This document shows, one piece after another, positions 8,716 through 19,933 of a stretch of 64,000 bases of DNA. The notes below the pieces were generated by a model, which saw only the letters and a program-made list of their open reading frames with translations, had not been told where the DNA came from and made no database searches. The translations under genes were made by a program, and so were the position numbers. The stretch is from Chromobacterium vaccinii (lineage in GTDB: Bacteria > Pseudomonadota > Gammaproteobacteria > Burkholderiales > Chromobacteriaceae): positions 1 to 64,000 of the forward strand of contig NZ_JZJL01000011.1 of the NCBI RefSeq assembly GCF_000971335.1, read 5' to 3'. The first letter of the stretch is position 1. Each line of letters begins with the position of its first letter.

Positions 8716-9177
8716 TTATTTCGCGCCTGCGGCTTCCTCTTCGGCGACAGTCTTGAACAGCGCGACTTCCACCACCTGGAATTCCCAGTGCTGGTTGTTG
8801 CCGTTGTGATCGGTATACAGAATGATGGGATTGCCCAGTTCCACCACGGCGCCCTGGTTATCCACCACCATGCCGTTTCCGCTATTGATGATGGTTTGCG
8901 GCTTTTTCACCCAATCCCAAGTCTGGCTTTTCTTGCCGAACTGATAATTGGTGACGGTAAGCTGCGCGCCTTGCGTCTGGGGTGTGGCGTCCAGAACCAG
9001 TTGTTCCGACGAGGCGAGGCGAATCAAGCCGGTGAAGGGGTCCAGGGTCCAGCGGGTGCGGGTGGTGCCGCCTCTTTCATACTTGGCCAGCACGACTTTG
9101 CCGCCATTGGTGTCATCGACGACGCCGATGCAGTAGCGGTTGTCTTGGGTGGAACGGAGAACGTAGCGTTGTTCCAT
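8716..9177 (-). CDS. Ricin-type beta-trefoil lectin-like protein
   Basis: 153 aa. The chain shows three repeated units of roughly 45 residues, each ending in a Q-W or similar core (RTRWTLDP, SQTWDWV, NQHWEFQ), the hallmark of a ricin B-type beta-trefoil. LVLDATPQTQGAQL and MVVDNQGAVVELGNPIILY are typical carbohydrate-site strands. No signal peptide is apparent. The ATG at 9177 is preceded by GAGGAG; an upstream in-frame start would lack this. It is monocistronic and close to the SOS polymerase genes, with AT-rich flanks. Sugar binding is inferred from the fold; the ligand is unknown. Confidence 0.75.
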   Translation of the reverse strand: MEQRYVLRSTQDNRYCIGVVDDTNGGKVVLAKYERGGTTRTRWTLDPFTGLIRLASSEQLVLDATPQTQGAQLTVTNYQFGKKSQTWDWVKKPQTIINSGNGMVVDNQGAVVELGNPIILYTDHNGNNQHWEFQVVEVALFKTVAEEEAAGAK

Positions 9178-9378
9178 GATGGACTCCTCGAGTAATGAGC
9201 ATGTGCCCATAGCAAGGATAGTTAATGTTCATGCTTTATCTATATGAGTAATTGCTTAAGTTTAAATGCTTAATTCGGGTGTAATTGGCTTCTTGTTTGT
9301 GCGTTTTACTTACGCCCAAGGTTGTGATTTGGTATGTTGAATTAAATATCTCAATTTTATTTTTATTGAGAGGCTTAT

Positions 9379-10665
9379 TTAATACTGATTGGTTGAATGA
9401 TGCGAGCTGATGAGCAATAGCTCGCTCAGTTGGGTGGTGTATCGGGGCGACCGCACGTCCTGGCGCATTTCCCAATTGGGCGTCAGCGCCTCCGACGCCA
9501 GTTTGACGCAACCGTGGCCGTAGGTTTGGTTGATCGAGTCCAGCGTCCGCATCAGCCGCTGCCGGCGCGGATCTGGCGCGGCGGCGAACAAGTCGGCCTG
9601 CCGCCGCTCGCGCGGGGACAGCTCCATCAGCACCACGCCGGCTTTCTGATAGCGCAGGCCGCGGCGGTAGACGGCGCGCAGGCCTGCCAGCGCGGCGGCG
9701 GCCAGCGCCATGGTGTCGTCGCTGGGGTGGATCAGCGGCACGATGGTGTAGCCGTGGTAGGGATCGTCGCCGAAAGGACTGGTGCGCACGCTGACGCCGA
9801 CCAGCCGCGCCGCGCTGCCTTGTTCGCGCAGCTTTTCGCCGGCGCGGGCGATGTGATGGCTGACAGCGGCAGTGAGCACGGCGAGGTCGGCGGTTTTTTC
9901 GCCGAAAGAGCGGCTGGATATGATCTGCTGGCGCGGCTGCGCCGCGTCTTCCAGGCTGAGGCAGCTGGCGCCGTTCAGCTCCGCCGCCGTGCGTTCCAGC
10001 GTCACGCTGAAATTCCGCTGCAGCCAGCGCGGGTCGGCGCGTTTCAGCTTCAGGGCAGTATCTATATGTTTGTCGATCAGCTTGGCCGCCAACCTGCGGC
10101 CGACGCCCCAGACCTTGCCGACCGGCAGCCGCGCCATCAGCGCGTCGGTTTCGGCCGGGGAGAGCCAGCTCCAGTCGAATACGCCATTGTCCCAGCCCTC
10201 TACGCGCTTGGAAACGTGGTTGGCCAGCTTGGCCAGCGTTTTGCTGGGGCCGATGCCGACGCTGACCGGAATGCCGATGCGGCGCCATACGTCTTCCCGC
10301 ATCCGCCGGGCCAGCGCATCGGTGTCGGACATGCCGGCCAGATCCAGAAAACACTCGTCAATCGAATAGACCTCCTGGCTGGGGGCATGCTGGGCCAGTA
10401 TCGCCATCATGCGCCGGCTCATGTCGCCGTACAGCGCGTAATTGCTGGAAAACACCGTGACGCCGTATTTCCGGCACAGGCCGGCGATTTCGAAGTAAGG
10501 GCCGAACATCTGGAAGCCCAATGCCTTGGCTTCGGCGCTGGCGGCCACCACGCAGCCGTCGTTATTGCTCAACACCACGATGGGCTTGTCCGCCAGGTCG
10601 GGCCGGAACACCCTCTCGCAGCTGGCGTAGAAATTATTGCCGTCCACCAGGGCGAAAACGCTCAC
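9379..10665 (-). CDS. umuC: DNA polymerase V catalytic subunit (Y family)
   Basis: 428 aa, full length for UmuC. Error-prone Y-family polymerase acting with processed UmuD at DNA lesions. It starts with FALVDGNNFYASCERVF, holding the first catalytic Asp, and has the second acidic motif YSIDECFLDL; the helix-hairpin-helix region (KVWGVGRRLAAKL) and little-finger domain follow. Its ATG overlaps the end of umuD by four bases, implying translational coupling. It should be induced with umuD through the palindromic operator. An AT-rich hairpin at 9350-9370 may end the transcript. Confidence 0.95.
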   Translation of the reverse strand: MSVFALVDGNNFYASCERVFRPDLADKPIVVLSNNDGCVVAASAEAKALGFQMFGPYFEIAGLCRKYGVTVFSSNYALYGDMSRRMMAILAQHAPSQEVYSIDECFLDLAGMSDTDALARRMREDVWRRIGIPVSVGIGPSKTLAKLANHVSKRVEGWDNGVFDWSWLSPAETDALMARLPVGKVWGVGRRLAAKLIDKHIDTALKLKRADPRWLQRNFSVTLERTAAELNGASCLSLEDAAQPRQQIISSRSFGEKTADLAVLTAAVSHHIARAGEKLREQGSAARLVGVSVRTSPFGDDPYHGYTIVPLIHPSDDTMALAAAALAGLRAVYRRGLRYQKAGVVLMELSPRERRQADLFAAAPDPRRQRLMRTLDSINQTYGHGCVKLASEALTPNWEMRQDVRSPRYTTQLSELLLISSHHSTNQY

Positions 10666-11087
10666 TTCAGCTTCCTCACGCAGGCGGTCACCACGCCCCA
10701 GATCTGCAACTCCTGGCCATCCGCGGGCTCAATGGCAGGGTAGGCGGGGTTGGCGGCGAGCAGCAGGCACCGGCTTTCCTTGCGGTGCAGCCGCTTGACG
10801 GTGAACTCGCCATCCATCACGGCGATCACGATATCGCCATGCCGGGGCGGCAGGCCTTTGTCGACCACCAGTATGTCGTTGTCCAGGATGCCGGCGTCGC
10901 GCATCGAGTCGCCCCGAACCCGTACCATGAAGGTGGCCAGCGGGTCGGCCACCAGGTAGTCGTGCAGGTTGATGGCGTTATCCATGTGGTCGCTGGCCGG
11001 AGACGGAAACCCGGCGCGCACCGGGTGCCCGGCCATGGGGATGGCGGCTGGCTGGCGATGGATGGTCGGCATGCTGGAAATGTCCAT
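10662..11087 (-). CDS. umuD: DNA polymerase V subunit UmuD, S24 peptidase
   Basis: 141 aa. After RecA-stimulated self-cleavage, UmuD' joins UmuC to form the translesion polymerase. The cleavage site is Ala25-Gly26 (VRAGFPSPA), and the Ser-Lys dyad is Ser61 (GDSM) and Lys98 (TVKRL), matching E. coli positions almost exactly except that Ala replaces Cys before the cut. No ribosome binding site precedes the ATG at 11087 or the alternative at 11072. A palindrome ends eight bases before the ATG, so translation may start from a very short leader. Confidence 0.94.
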   Translation of the reverse strand: MDISSMPTIHRQPAAIPMAGHPVRAGFPSPASDHMDNAINLHDYLVADPLATFMVRVRGDSMRDAGILDNDILVVDKGLPPRHGDIVIAVMDGEFTVKRLHRKESRCLLLAANPAYPAIEPADGQELQIWGVVTACVRKLK

Positions 11088-11095
11088 GGCGCTTT

Positions 11096-11117
11096 TTTGA
11101 AATTGTACAAATTCAAA
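11096..11117 (-). promoter_or_regulatory. Palindromic operator of umuDC
   Basis: Half-sites TTTGAAATTGT and ACAAATTCAAA form a 22-base inverted repeat with one mismatched pair position. The same design precedes the S24 repressor-like gene at 50.6 kb. It does not match the E. coli LexA box (CTGT-N8-ACAG). A -10-like TATAGT lies on the minus strand just upstream (11121-11126), so the site covers the expected transcription start and would block it when occupied. Assignment as an operator is inference. Confidence 0.65.
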
Positions 11118-11393
11118 TTACTATAGGCGCCGCCCGTTTGCCAAGCGGAATTCGATGAGCGGCGACTTTATGCGCTCGCGGTTTGAGCTTGCATGGCGAG
11201 GTGGTCTATCCCGAATGACGGGCGCGCGGCGGCGGCTCGTATCGGATGCCGGGACGTGTCGTAAAATGTAGAAAGCTGGTTCACATGCTTAGGCTGGGAG
11301 CGCTGCGCAAGCATTTGATTTTTAATGAATCGATGGAGCGCTGCTTTGCTGAGGCTTAACTCTGGATGATTGTTTCAAGTCATTGATAATCAT

Positions 11394-12143
11394 ATGAAAA
11401 GCATAACGATATGCACTTACAACATCCACAAGGGCATGTCCCCGCTGAACCGGCATGTGAAGGTGGGCGGCATGGCCGAGGCTTTGGCGGATTTGTCGCC
11501 GGACATGCTGTTTCTGCAGGAGGTGCAGGGCAAGAACCTGGAGCGGGCTTTGCGCCACCAGATCTGGCCTGTCCAGCCGCAGCACCACTATTTGGCAGGC
11601 AGACTGGCGCATCGCGCGGTGTACGGGCTGAACGCCAGCTATCGGCACGGCCATCATGGCAATGCCTTGCTGACTCGTTTTCATGTCCGCGAGTGGTGCA
11701 ACCGCGATATCTCGGTCAATCGTTTCGAGAGCCGCGGCGTGCTGCAGTGCCTGTTGCAGCCGGATGGCTGGCCGCAGCCGGTGGTGGCGTTGTGCGGCCA
11801 TTTCAATCTGCTGGCCTTCGACCGGCGCAGGCAATATCGCGGGCTGGCCGATTACGTGCGGCAGGGGATAGCGGATCATCTGCCGCTGATCCTGGCTGGG
11901 GACTTCAATGACTGGCGCGGCGAGGCCAGCGCGCTGCTGCGGCAGGAGCTGGGCCTGGAGGAGGCGTTTTTGACGCTGCATGGCCGCCATGCGCAAAGTT
12001 TTCCGGCGCGGATGCCGATGCTGGCGCTGGACCGCATCTATGTGCGCGGTTTGAAGGTGGAGTCGGCCAGGGTGTTGGGCGGCCGGCCGTGGTCCGGCTT
12101 GTCTGACCATTTGCCGCTGTGCGCGGAGATCCGGCCGTTGTAG
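11394..12143 (+). CDS. Endonuclease/exonuclease/phosphatase (EEP) family hydrolase
   Basis: 249 aa. Core motifs of the EEP superfamily are in order: TYNIHKG (metal-site Asn), a catalytic Glu in FLQEVQG, HGHHGNALL, the GDFND catalytic loop and LDRIYVRG with SDHLPL near the end. These are metal-dependent phosphodiesterases acting on nucleic acids or phospholipids; the substrate is not evident. No signal peptide. I chose the ATG at 11394 because conserved strand 1 begins at once. No strong ribosome binding site is seen. It stands alone, before the metNIQ leader. Confidence 0.85.
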   Translation: MKSITICTYNIHKGMSPLNRHVKVGGMAEALADLSPDMLFLQEVQGKNLERALRHQIWPVQPQHHYLAGRLAHRAVYGLNASYRHGHHGNALLTRFHVREWCNRDISVNRFESRGVLQCLLQPDGWPQPVVALCGHFNLLAFDRRRQYRGLADYVRQGIADHLPLILAGDFNDWRGEASALLRQELGLEEAFLTLHGRHAQSFPARMPMLALDRIYVRGLKVESARVLGGRPWSGLSDHLPLCAEIRPL

Positions 12144-12244
12144 CAACAACTATAACCAAGAGAAATATGGAAATTCCTTGCAATTATATTGCAAAGAATT
12201 TTTCGCAATAACGAGACGATTGCTTATATTTTTTCAAAAGGGTG

Positions 12245-12433
12245 TTGACGCTAAGCGAAAAAAGATGTTCAATCTCAATCAAATTTATCGCCGATTTGAA
12301 CACAGCTTGCGGGCGTAAAACAGCTAAAGCGTGGGTAGACAGACCCAGCAACACCTAAACCTGTCTACATAAGTCTCCCGGAATATTCCGAAGATTTCCA
12401 CAGCAAAGCCCGCCGCAGCAATCGGTGGGCTTT
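12245..12433 (+). promoter_or_regulatory. Structured leader of metNIQ with competing hairpins
   Basis: A likely promoter is TTGACG (12245-12250), 17 bases, then TTCAAT (12268-12273). The transcript would contain GTAGACAG (12335-12342) pairing with CTGTCTAC (12361-12368), in competition with a local hairpin TGGGT/ACCCA (12332-12347). Next comes a terminator-like stem AAAGCCCGCC/GGTGGGCTTT (12405-12433), just before the metN ribosome binding site. GCGGGC at 12309-12314 could pair with GCCCGC (12408-12413) as an antiterminator. This suggests attenuation or a riboswitch; no known class was recognised. Confidence 0.5.
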
Positions 12434-12453
12434 ATGCTTTGGGAGTGTTTGGA

Positions 12454-13191
12454 ATGATTCATCTGCAAAATGTCCGTAAACGGTTCCGTCGCCCCGAGGG
12501 CGGCTGGTTCGATGCCGTCGCGGAAACCTCATTGACCATCAAGGCCGGCGAAGTCTTCGGCCTGATCGGTTTCTCCGGAGCCGGCAAATCCACTTTGCTG
12601 CGCCTGATCAATCTGCTGGAGCGCCCTGACGCCGGCGCGGTGATCGTCGACGGCCAGGATTTGACCAGCCTGTCTCCCAAGGAGCTGCGCGCGGCTCGCC
12701 AAAACATCGGCATGGTGTTCCAGCAATTCAATCTGCTGGCCAACCGCACCGTGGCCGGCAATGTCGCCTTCCCGCTGGAGATCGCCGGCTGGAGCAAGGC
12801 GGATGTCGAGAAGCGCGTCGCCGAGTGTCTGGCCGTGGTCGGCCTGGAAGATCGCGCCAATCATTATCCGGCCCAGCTGTCCGGCGGCCAGAAGCAGCGC
12901 GTCGGCATCGCCCGCGCCCTGGCTCCGCGTCCGCATGTGATCCTGGCCGACGAGCCCACCTCGGCGCTGGACCCGAAAACCACTCAATCCATTCTGGACT
13001 GCCTGCAGGACATCAACACGCGCTTCGGCGTCACCGTAGTGATCGTCACCCATGAAATGAACGTGGTGCGCAGCATCTGCCATCGCGCCGCCGTGCTGGA
13101 CCAAGGGCGCGTGGTGGAGGTGGTCGATGTGAACAATCGCGAAGTGGAGGCCGATTCCGATCTGGCCCGTTCGCTGCTGGAGGCCGCGTAA
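12454..13191 (+). CDS. metN: Methionine ABC transporter ATP-binding protein, short form
   Basis: 245 aa ATPase of the D/L-methionine importer. Walker A is GFSGAGKS, the signature is [12 protein letters not shown] and Walker B is [12 protein letters not shown]. The usual MetN is about 340 residues with a C-terminal NIL/ACT-like domain that senses methionine; here the protein ends soon after the nucleotide-binding domain, so that control is absent. The ATG at 12454 follows GGGAGTGTTTGGA. metI starts directly after the stop codon. Family assignment rests on the metI and metQ neighbours as well as sequence. Confidence 0.9.
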   Translation: MIHLQNVRKRFRRPEGGWFDAVAETSLTIKAGEVFGLIGFSGAGKSTLLRLINLLERPDAGAVIVDGQDLTSLSPKELRAARQNIGMVFQQFNLLANRTVAGNVAFPLEIAGWSKADVEKRVAECLAVVGLEDRANHYPAQLSGGQKQRVGIARALAPRPHVILADEPTSALDPKTTQSILDCLQDINTRFGVTVVIVTHEMNVVRSICHRAAVLDQGRVVEVVDVNNREVEADSDLARSLLEAA

Positions 13192-13878
13192 ATGGATGCC
13201 GCAACTCTGAACGAAGCGCTGCAGAACCTGCAGTCCATGGGGCCGGAAATCTGGCAGGCCATTCTGGAGACCGGCGTGATGCTGGGTGTGGGCCTGGCCG
13301 CCGCCATTCTGCTTGGCGGCCCGTTGGGCGTGATCCTGTATCTGTCCCAGCCCGGCCAGATGTTCGCCAACCGCACCGTCAACGGCGTGCTGAGCTGGCT
13401 GGTGAACCTGGTGCGCTCCTTCCCCTTCATCATTCTGATGGTGGTGCTGATTCCGCTGACCCGCGCGCTGGTGGGCAGCACCATCGGCCCGGTGGCCGCG
13501 TCGGTGCCGCTGTCCTTCGCCGCCATTCCGTACTTCGCCCGCCTGGTGGAGCAGACGCTGCGCGAGATTCCGCGCGGCGTGGTGGAGGCCGCCGAGGCGA
13601 TGGGCGCCAGCCCGGCCCAGATCATTTTCAAGGTGCTGGTGAACGAGGCCCGCTCCGGCCTGATCTCCAGCCTCACCATCCTGACCATCAGCTTCCTCAG
13701 CTACACCGCGGTGGCGGGGGTGGTGGGCGGCGGCGGCATCGGCGACCTCGCTATCCGCTACGGCTACTACCGCTTCCAGACCGACGTGATGGTGGCCATG
13801 GTGCTGCTGCTGGTGGTGCTGGTGCAAATCATCCAGCTGCTGGGCAACCGCCTGGCGGCAAAACTCGACAAGCGCTGA
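13192..13878 (+). CDS. metI: Methionine ABC transporter permease
   Basis: 228 aa inner-membrane subunit. There are about five to six hydrophobic segments, and the coupling-helix region EAAEAMGASPAQIIFKVLVNEA is the typical EAA loop that contacts MetN. It starts on the base after the metN stop, and metQ follows 24 bases later, so the three form one operon. Length and motifs are normal for MetI. Confidence 0.93.
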   Translation: MDAATLNEALQNLQSMGPEIWQAILETGVMLGVGLAAAILLGGPLGVILYLSQPGQMFANRTVNGVLSWLVNLVRSFPFIILMVVLIPLTRALVGSTIGPVAASVPLSFAAIPYFARLVEQTLREIPRGVVEAAEAMGASPAQIIFKVLVNEARSGLISSLTILTISFLSYTAVAGVVGGGGIGDLAIRYGYYRFQTDVMVAMVLLLVVLVQIIQLLGNRLAAKLDKR

Positions 13879-13902
13879 TTTCAAAATTTAAAGGAGAGAA
13901 TA

Positions 13903-14712
13903 ATGCGTAGATTCGTGATCAAGGCAGTTGCCGCATCCATCGTGGGCCTGGCGCTGTCCGGCCAGGTTCTGGCTGCCGACCCGGCCAAGAAGCAGATCGT
14001 CATCGGCACCACCGTCGGCGACTTCGGCGACATGGTCAAACAGTCGATCAAGCCCCAGCTGGAAAAGCAGGGCTACACCGTGAAGCTGGTGGAGTTCACC
14101 GACTATGTCCGCCCGAACCTGGCGCTGCAGGAAGGCTCGCTGGACGTGAACGTGTTCCAGCACAAGCCCTATCTCGACAACTTCGCCAAAGAGCACAAGC
14201 TGTCGCTGAAAGAGGCGTTCCAGGTGCCGACCGCGCCGCTGGGCATCTACCCGGGCAAGCTGAAGTCGCTGAAGGATGTGAAGCCGGGCGTGACCATCGC
14301 CGCGCCTAACGATCCGTCCAACTTCGCCCGCGCGCTGGTGATGCTGAGCGATCTGGGCTGGGTGAAGCTGAAGCCGGGCATCAATCCGCTGACCGCTTCC
14401 GAGCGCGACATCGCCGACAACGTGAAGAAAGTGAAGATCGTGCCGCTGGAAGCCGCCCAGCTGCCGCGCTCCCGCAGCGACGTGGACTTCGCCGTGATCA
14501 ACGGCAACTACGCCACCAGTTCCGGCATCAAGCTGACCGACGCCGTCTTCCAGGAGAAGAGCTACGCCTACGTGAACTGGGGCGTGGTGCGCGCGGCGGA
14601 CGCCGGCAAGCCCTGGGCCAAGGACGTGGTCGCCGCCTACAATTCGCCGGCGTTCAAGTCCTACACCAAACAGAAGTTCGCCGGCTACAAGCTGCCGCAG
14701 AACTGGAACTGA
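13903..14712 (+). CDS. metQ: Methionine-binding periplasmic protein
   Basis: 269 aa NlpA/MetQ-family binding protein, similar in layout to neisserial GNA1946. The N-terminus is a signal peptide (RRFVIKAVAASIVGLALSG) with a cleavage pattern VLA-AD and no Cys, so it appears soluble rather than a lipoprotein as in many MetQ proteins. Typical motifs include GTTVGDFGDMV, NVFQHKPYLDNF and the hinge region VINGNYA. Preceded by AAGGAGAGAATA. It delivers methionine to MetNI. A strong terminator follows. Confidence 0.93.
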   Translation: MRRFVIKAVAASIVGLALSGQVLAADPAKKQIVIGTTVGDFGDMVKQSIKPQLEKQGYTVKLVEFTDYVRPNLALQEGSLDVNVFQHKPYLDNFAKEHKLSLKEAFQVPTAPLGIYPGKLKSLKDVKPGVTIAAPNDPSNFARALVMLSDLGWVKLKPGINPLTASERDIADNVKKVKIVPLEAAQLPRSRSDVDFAVINGNYATSSGIKLTDAVFQEKSYAYVNWGVVRAADAGKPWAKDVVAAYNSPAFKSYTKQKFAGYKLPQNWN

Positions 14713-14747
14713 GTTTTTCTTGTAACACTCCTGGCTACAAGACTTGC

Positions 14748-14771
14748 GGAGGGCTTCGGCCCTCCTTTTTT
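14748..14771 (+). terminator. Rho-independent terminator after metQ
   Basis: GGAGGGC pairs with GCCCTCC around a TTCG tetraloop, followed by six T residues. It closes the metNIQ operon. Confidence 0.95.
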
Positions 14772-14991
14772 ATGCCCGTCGCGAAGGCGCGCATCCCGAT
14801 GCCTCATATATGCCCGACGCCGCGCCGCTTGCGGCCCGCCGCGCTTGCGCCGCAGGCATGGGTCATGCCTTTCGTGGTAGAATGGAAAGATTGTCACATC
14901 CGTCGGCCAGCGCCGGTGCGGGCGCGAAATCGCACATGCGAAGCGCGCCGCCGCGGCGCTGGCCGGATCATCCTTACGAATCAAGATACTT

Positions 14992-17693
<2,702 letters not shown>

Positions 17694-17697
<4 letters not shown>

Positions 17698-18164
17698 TGA
17701 TTCCGACACCGGCCAATCCCCGGGTGTTGGAGATGATGAGCCAGCTCTTCGTCTCCTTCCCGCACTGCGCGACCCTGGGTTTCGAATACGTCGGCACCGA
17801 TGGGCGCAAGCCCACGCTGAAGCTGGCGTGGCGCGAGGACTTGGTCGGCAATCCGGCCACCGGCATCCTGCACGGAGGGGTGATCACCTCGCTGGTGGAC
17901 ACCTGCAGCGCCATCGCCGTCACCGCGCAGCTGGCGGAGGTGGAAACCATCGCCACGCTGGATCTGCGCATCGACTATCTGAAGTCCGCGACGCCGGGCA
18001 AGGCCATCCACTGCACCGCCGAGTGCTACCGGCTGGCCAGCCAGATCGCCTTCACCCGCGCGGTGTGCTATCACGACGATCCGGCCGACCCGATCGCGCA
18101 CGGCGTGGCCACTTTCATGCGCGAGTCCAGCCGTACGCCGATGGTGCAGGAGGGTGGGCAATGA
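17694..18164 (+). CDS. PaaI-type hotdog thioesterase
   Basis: 156 aa hotdog-fold protein. The motif [21 protein letters not shown] (about residues 52-72) is the active-site helix of PaaI/YigI-like acyl-CoA thioesterases. [17 protein letters not shown] is the typical following strand pair. It overlaps gyrA by four bases and the second thioesterase by four, so the three are translationally coupled. The physiological acyl-CoA is unknown. Confidence 0.88.
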
Positions 18165-18601
18165 GCGAATTCATGCAACGCTTCGCCGGGCTGCGCGACC
18201 GCAAGGCCTACGCGGAGGTCGTGGACGCGCTGCCCTACGTCAAATTGATGGGCACGTTGATGGCCGAGGACGAGCGGGGCGAGCTGCGATTCGAGCTGCC
18301 GTTCCTCCCGCGCAACGTCGGCAACACCACGTTGCCGGCGCTGCACGGCGGCCTGATCGGCGGCTTCATGGAAAGCGCGGCGATGATACATCTGATGTGG
18401 AACCGCGAGTCGCTGGAAGCGCCGAAGATCGTGGACTTTTCGTTGGACTATCTGCGTCCCGGCCGGCCGCAGACGCTGTTCGCCCAGTGCGAGATCACCA
18501 AGCAGGGCAAGCGGGTGGCCCATGTGCTGATCGAAGCCTGGCAGGACGACCGCTCCAAGCCGGTGGCGGTGGCGCGGGCCCATTTCCTGCTGACCAATTG
18601 A
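18161..18601 (+). CDS. Second hotdog-fold thioesterase
   Basis: 146 aa, same family as the preceding gene but divergent. The active-site segment reads LPALHGGLIGGFMESAAMI, and IVDFSLDYLRPGRPQTLFAQ is the matching strand pair. It overlaps the previous gene by four bases, so the tandem pair is probably a duplication and may form a heteromeric hotdog enzyme. A terminator follows. Substrate unknown. Confidence 0.85.
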   Translation: MSEFMQRFAGLRDRKAYAEVVDALPYVKLMGTLMAEDERGELRFELPFLPRNVGNTTLPALHGGLIGGFMESAAMIHLMWNRESLEAPKIVDFSLDYLRPGRPQTLFAQCEITKQGKRVAHVLIEAWQDDRSKPVAVARAHFLLTN

Positions 18602-18628
18602 ACAGTTTGTTTGTACTGTCCGCAGACA

Positions 18629-18665
18629 AACCGGCGCATCCCTGGCGGGAGACGCCGGTTTTTTT
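18629..18665 (+). terminator. Terminator after gyrA-thioesterase operon
   Basis: AACCGGCG pairs with CGCCGGTT around a 16-base loop, followed by five T residues. It separates the gyrA operon from serC. Confidence 0.85.
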
Positions 18666-18731
18666 ATACACTCGTAGCAACGCAGCCCGGAGCAGGCTGA
18701 CCCGACACACGCAAAGAAACAGAGGATAGAC

Positions 18732-19820
18732 ATGGCCAAGGTGTACAACTTTTCCGCCGGTCCCGCCGTATTGCCGCACCAGGTGCTGGCCGAGGCGCAA
18801 AGCGAGTTGCTGGATTGGCACGGCTCCGGCATGAGCGTGATGGAGATGAGCCATCGCGGCAAGGAGTTCATGGAGATCATCCATGACGCCGAACAGGATC
18901 TGCGCCAGTTGATGGGCATTCCGGCCGGTTACAAGGTACTGTTCCTGCAGGGCGGCGCGTCGCTGCAGTTCGCGATGGCGCCGTTGAACCTGCTGGGCGA
19001 CAAGGACAGCATCGACATCGTCAATACCGGCCACTGGTCCAAGCTGGCCATCAAGGAGGCGAAGCGCTACGCCAAGGTGAATGTGGCGGCCAGCAGCGAG
19101 GACCGCAACTTCTGTTACATCCCGGAAGAGGCAAGCTGGCAGCGCGACCCGAACGCCGCCTACCTGCATTACACCTCCAACGAGACCATCGGCGGCCTGC
19201 AGTTTCCGTACATCCCGGCCGAGCAGCATGGCGTGCCGCTGGTCTGCGACATGTCGTCCGATTTCCTGTCGCGTGAGATCGACGTCAGCCGCTTCGGCAT
19301 GATCTATGCCGGCGCGCAGAAAAACATCGGGCCGTCAGGCCTGACCGTGCTGGTGATCCGCGAGGACTTGCTGGGCAAGGCGCGCGCCGATATCCCGACC
19401 ATGCTCAACTATCAGGTCCACGCCGATGCCGACTCGATGTACAACACGCCGGGCACTTACCCGATCTACATCGCCGGCCTGGTGTTCAAGTGGTTGAAGG
19501 AGCAGGGCGGGGTCAAGGGAATCGCGACCCGCAACGAGGAAAAAGCCGGCTTGCTGTACCACGTGATCGACAGCAGCGGCGGTTTCTACTCCACCCATAT
19601 CGAGCAACCGTTCCGCTCCAAGATGAACGTGGTGTTCAAGCTGAAGGACGAGGCGCTGGACGAGATCTTCCTGTTGGAGGCGCGCAAGAATGGCCTGGCG
19701 CAGCTGAAGGGCCACCGCGCGGTGGGCGGCATGCGCGCGTCGATCTACAACGCGATGCCGATCGAGGGTGTGAAGTCGCTGGTCAACTTCATGCAGGATT
19801 TCGCGCGGCAATACGGCTGA
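18732..19820 (+). CDS. serC: Phosphoserine aminotransferase
   Basis: 362 aa, the standard length. A PLP enzyme converting 3-phosphohydroxypyruvate and glutamate to phosphoserine in serine synthesis, and the parallel step in pyridoxine synthesis. Recognised from NFSAGPAVLP at the N-terminus, LQGGASLQFAM, SSDFLSREIDV and Lys197 in YAGAQKNIGPSG, which binds PLP. Preceded by AGAGGATAGAC. Monocistronic, between two terminators. Confidence 0.97.
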   Translation: MAKVYNFSAGPAVLPHQVLAEAQSELLDWHGSGMSVMEMSHRGKEFMEIIHDAEQDLRQLMGIPAGYKVLFLQGGASLQFAMAPLNLLGDKDSIDIVNTGHWSKLAIKEAKRYAKVNVAASSEDRNFCYIPEEASWQRDPNAAYLHYTSNETIGGLQFPYIPAEQHGVPLVCDMSSDFLSREIDVSRFGMIYAGAQKNIGPSGLTVLVIREDLLGKARADIPTMLNYQVHADADSMYNTPGTYPIYIAGLVFKWLKEQGGVKGIATRNEEKAGLLYHVIDSSGGFYSTHIEQPFRSKMNVVFKLKDEALDEIFLLEARKNGLAQLKGHRAVGGMRASIYNAMPIEGVKSLVNFMQDFARQYG

Positions 19821-19836
19821 TCCGGCGCGGCCGAGG

Positions 19837-19871
19837 ACGGGAGCGCTGGCTTGGCCGGGCTCCCGTTTTTT
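19837..19871 (+). terminator. Terminator after serC
   Basis: ACGGGAGC pairs with GCTCCCGT around a 14-base loop and runs into six T residues. Confidence 0.9.
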
Positions 19872-19933
19872 GCGCCTTAAAGAGGGGAGTCGGCTGGCCC
19901 CATTGCGAATCGTCAGGTTTTTCGCTATTTGGC

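Noticed and set aside
9430-10743. Plus-strand frame over umuC
   Set aside because: Antisense shadow; no ribosome site and no domain.
12529-13884. Long minus-strand frame over metN/metI
   Set aside because: His/Gln-rich shadow of well-supported genes in the plus direction.
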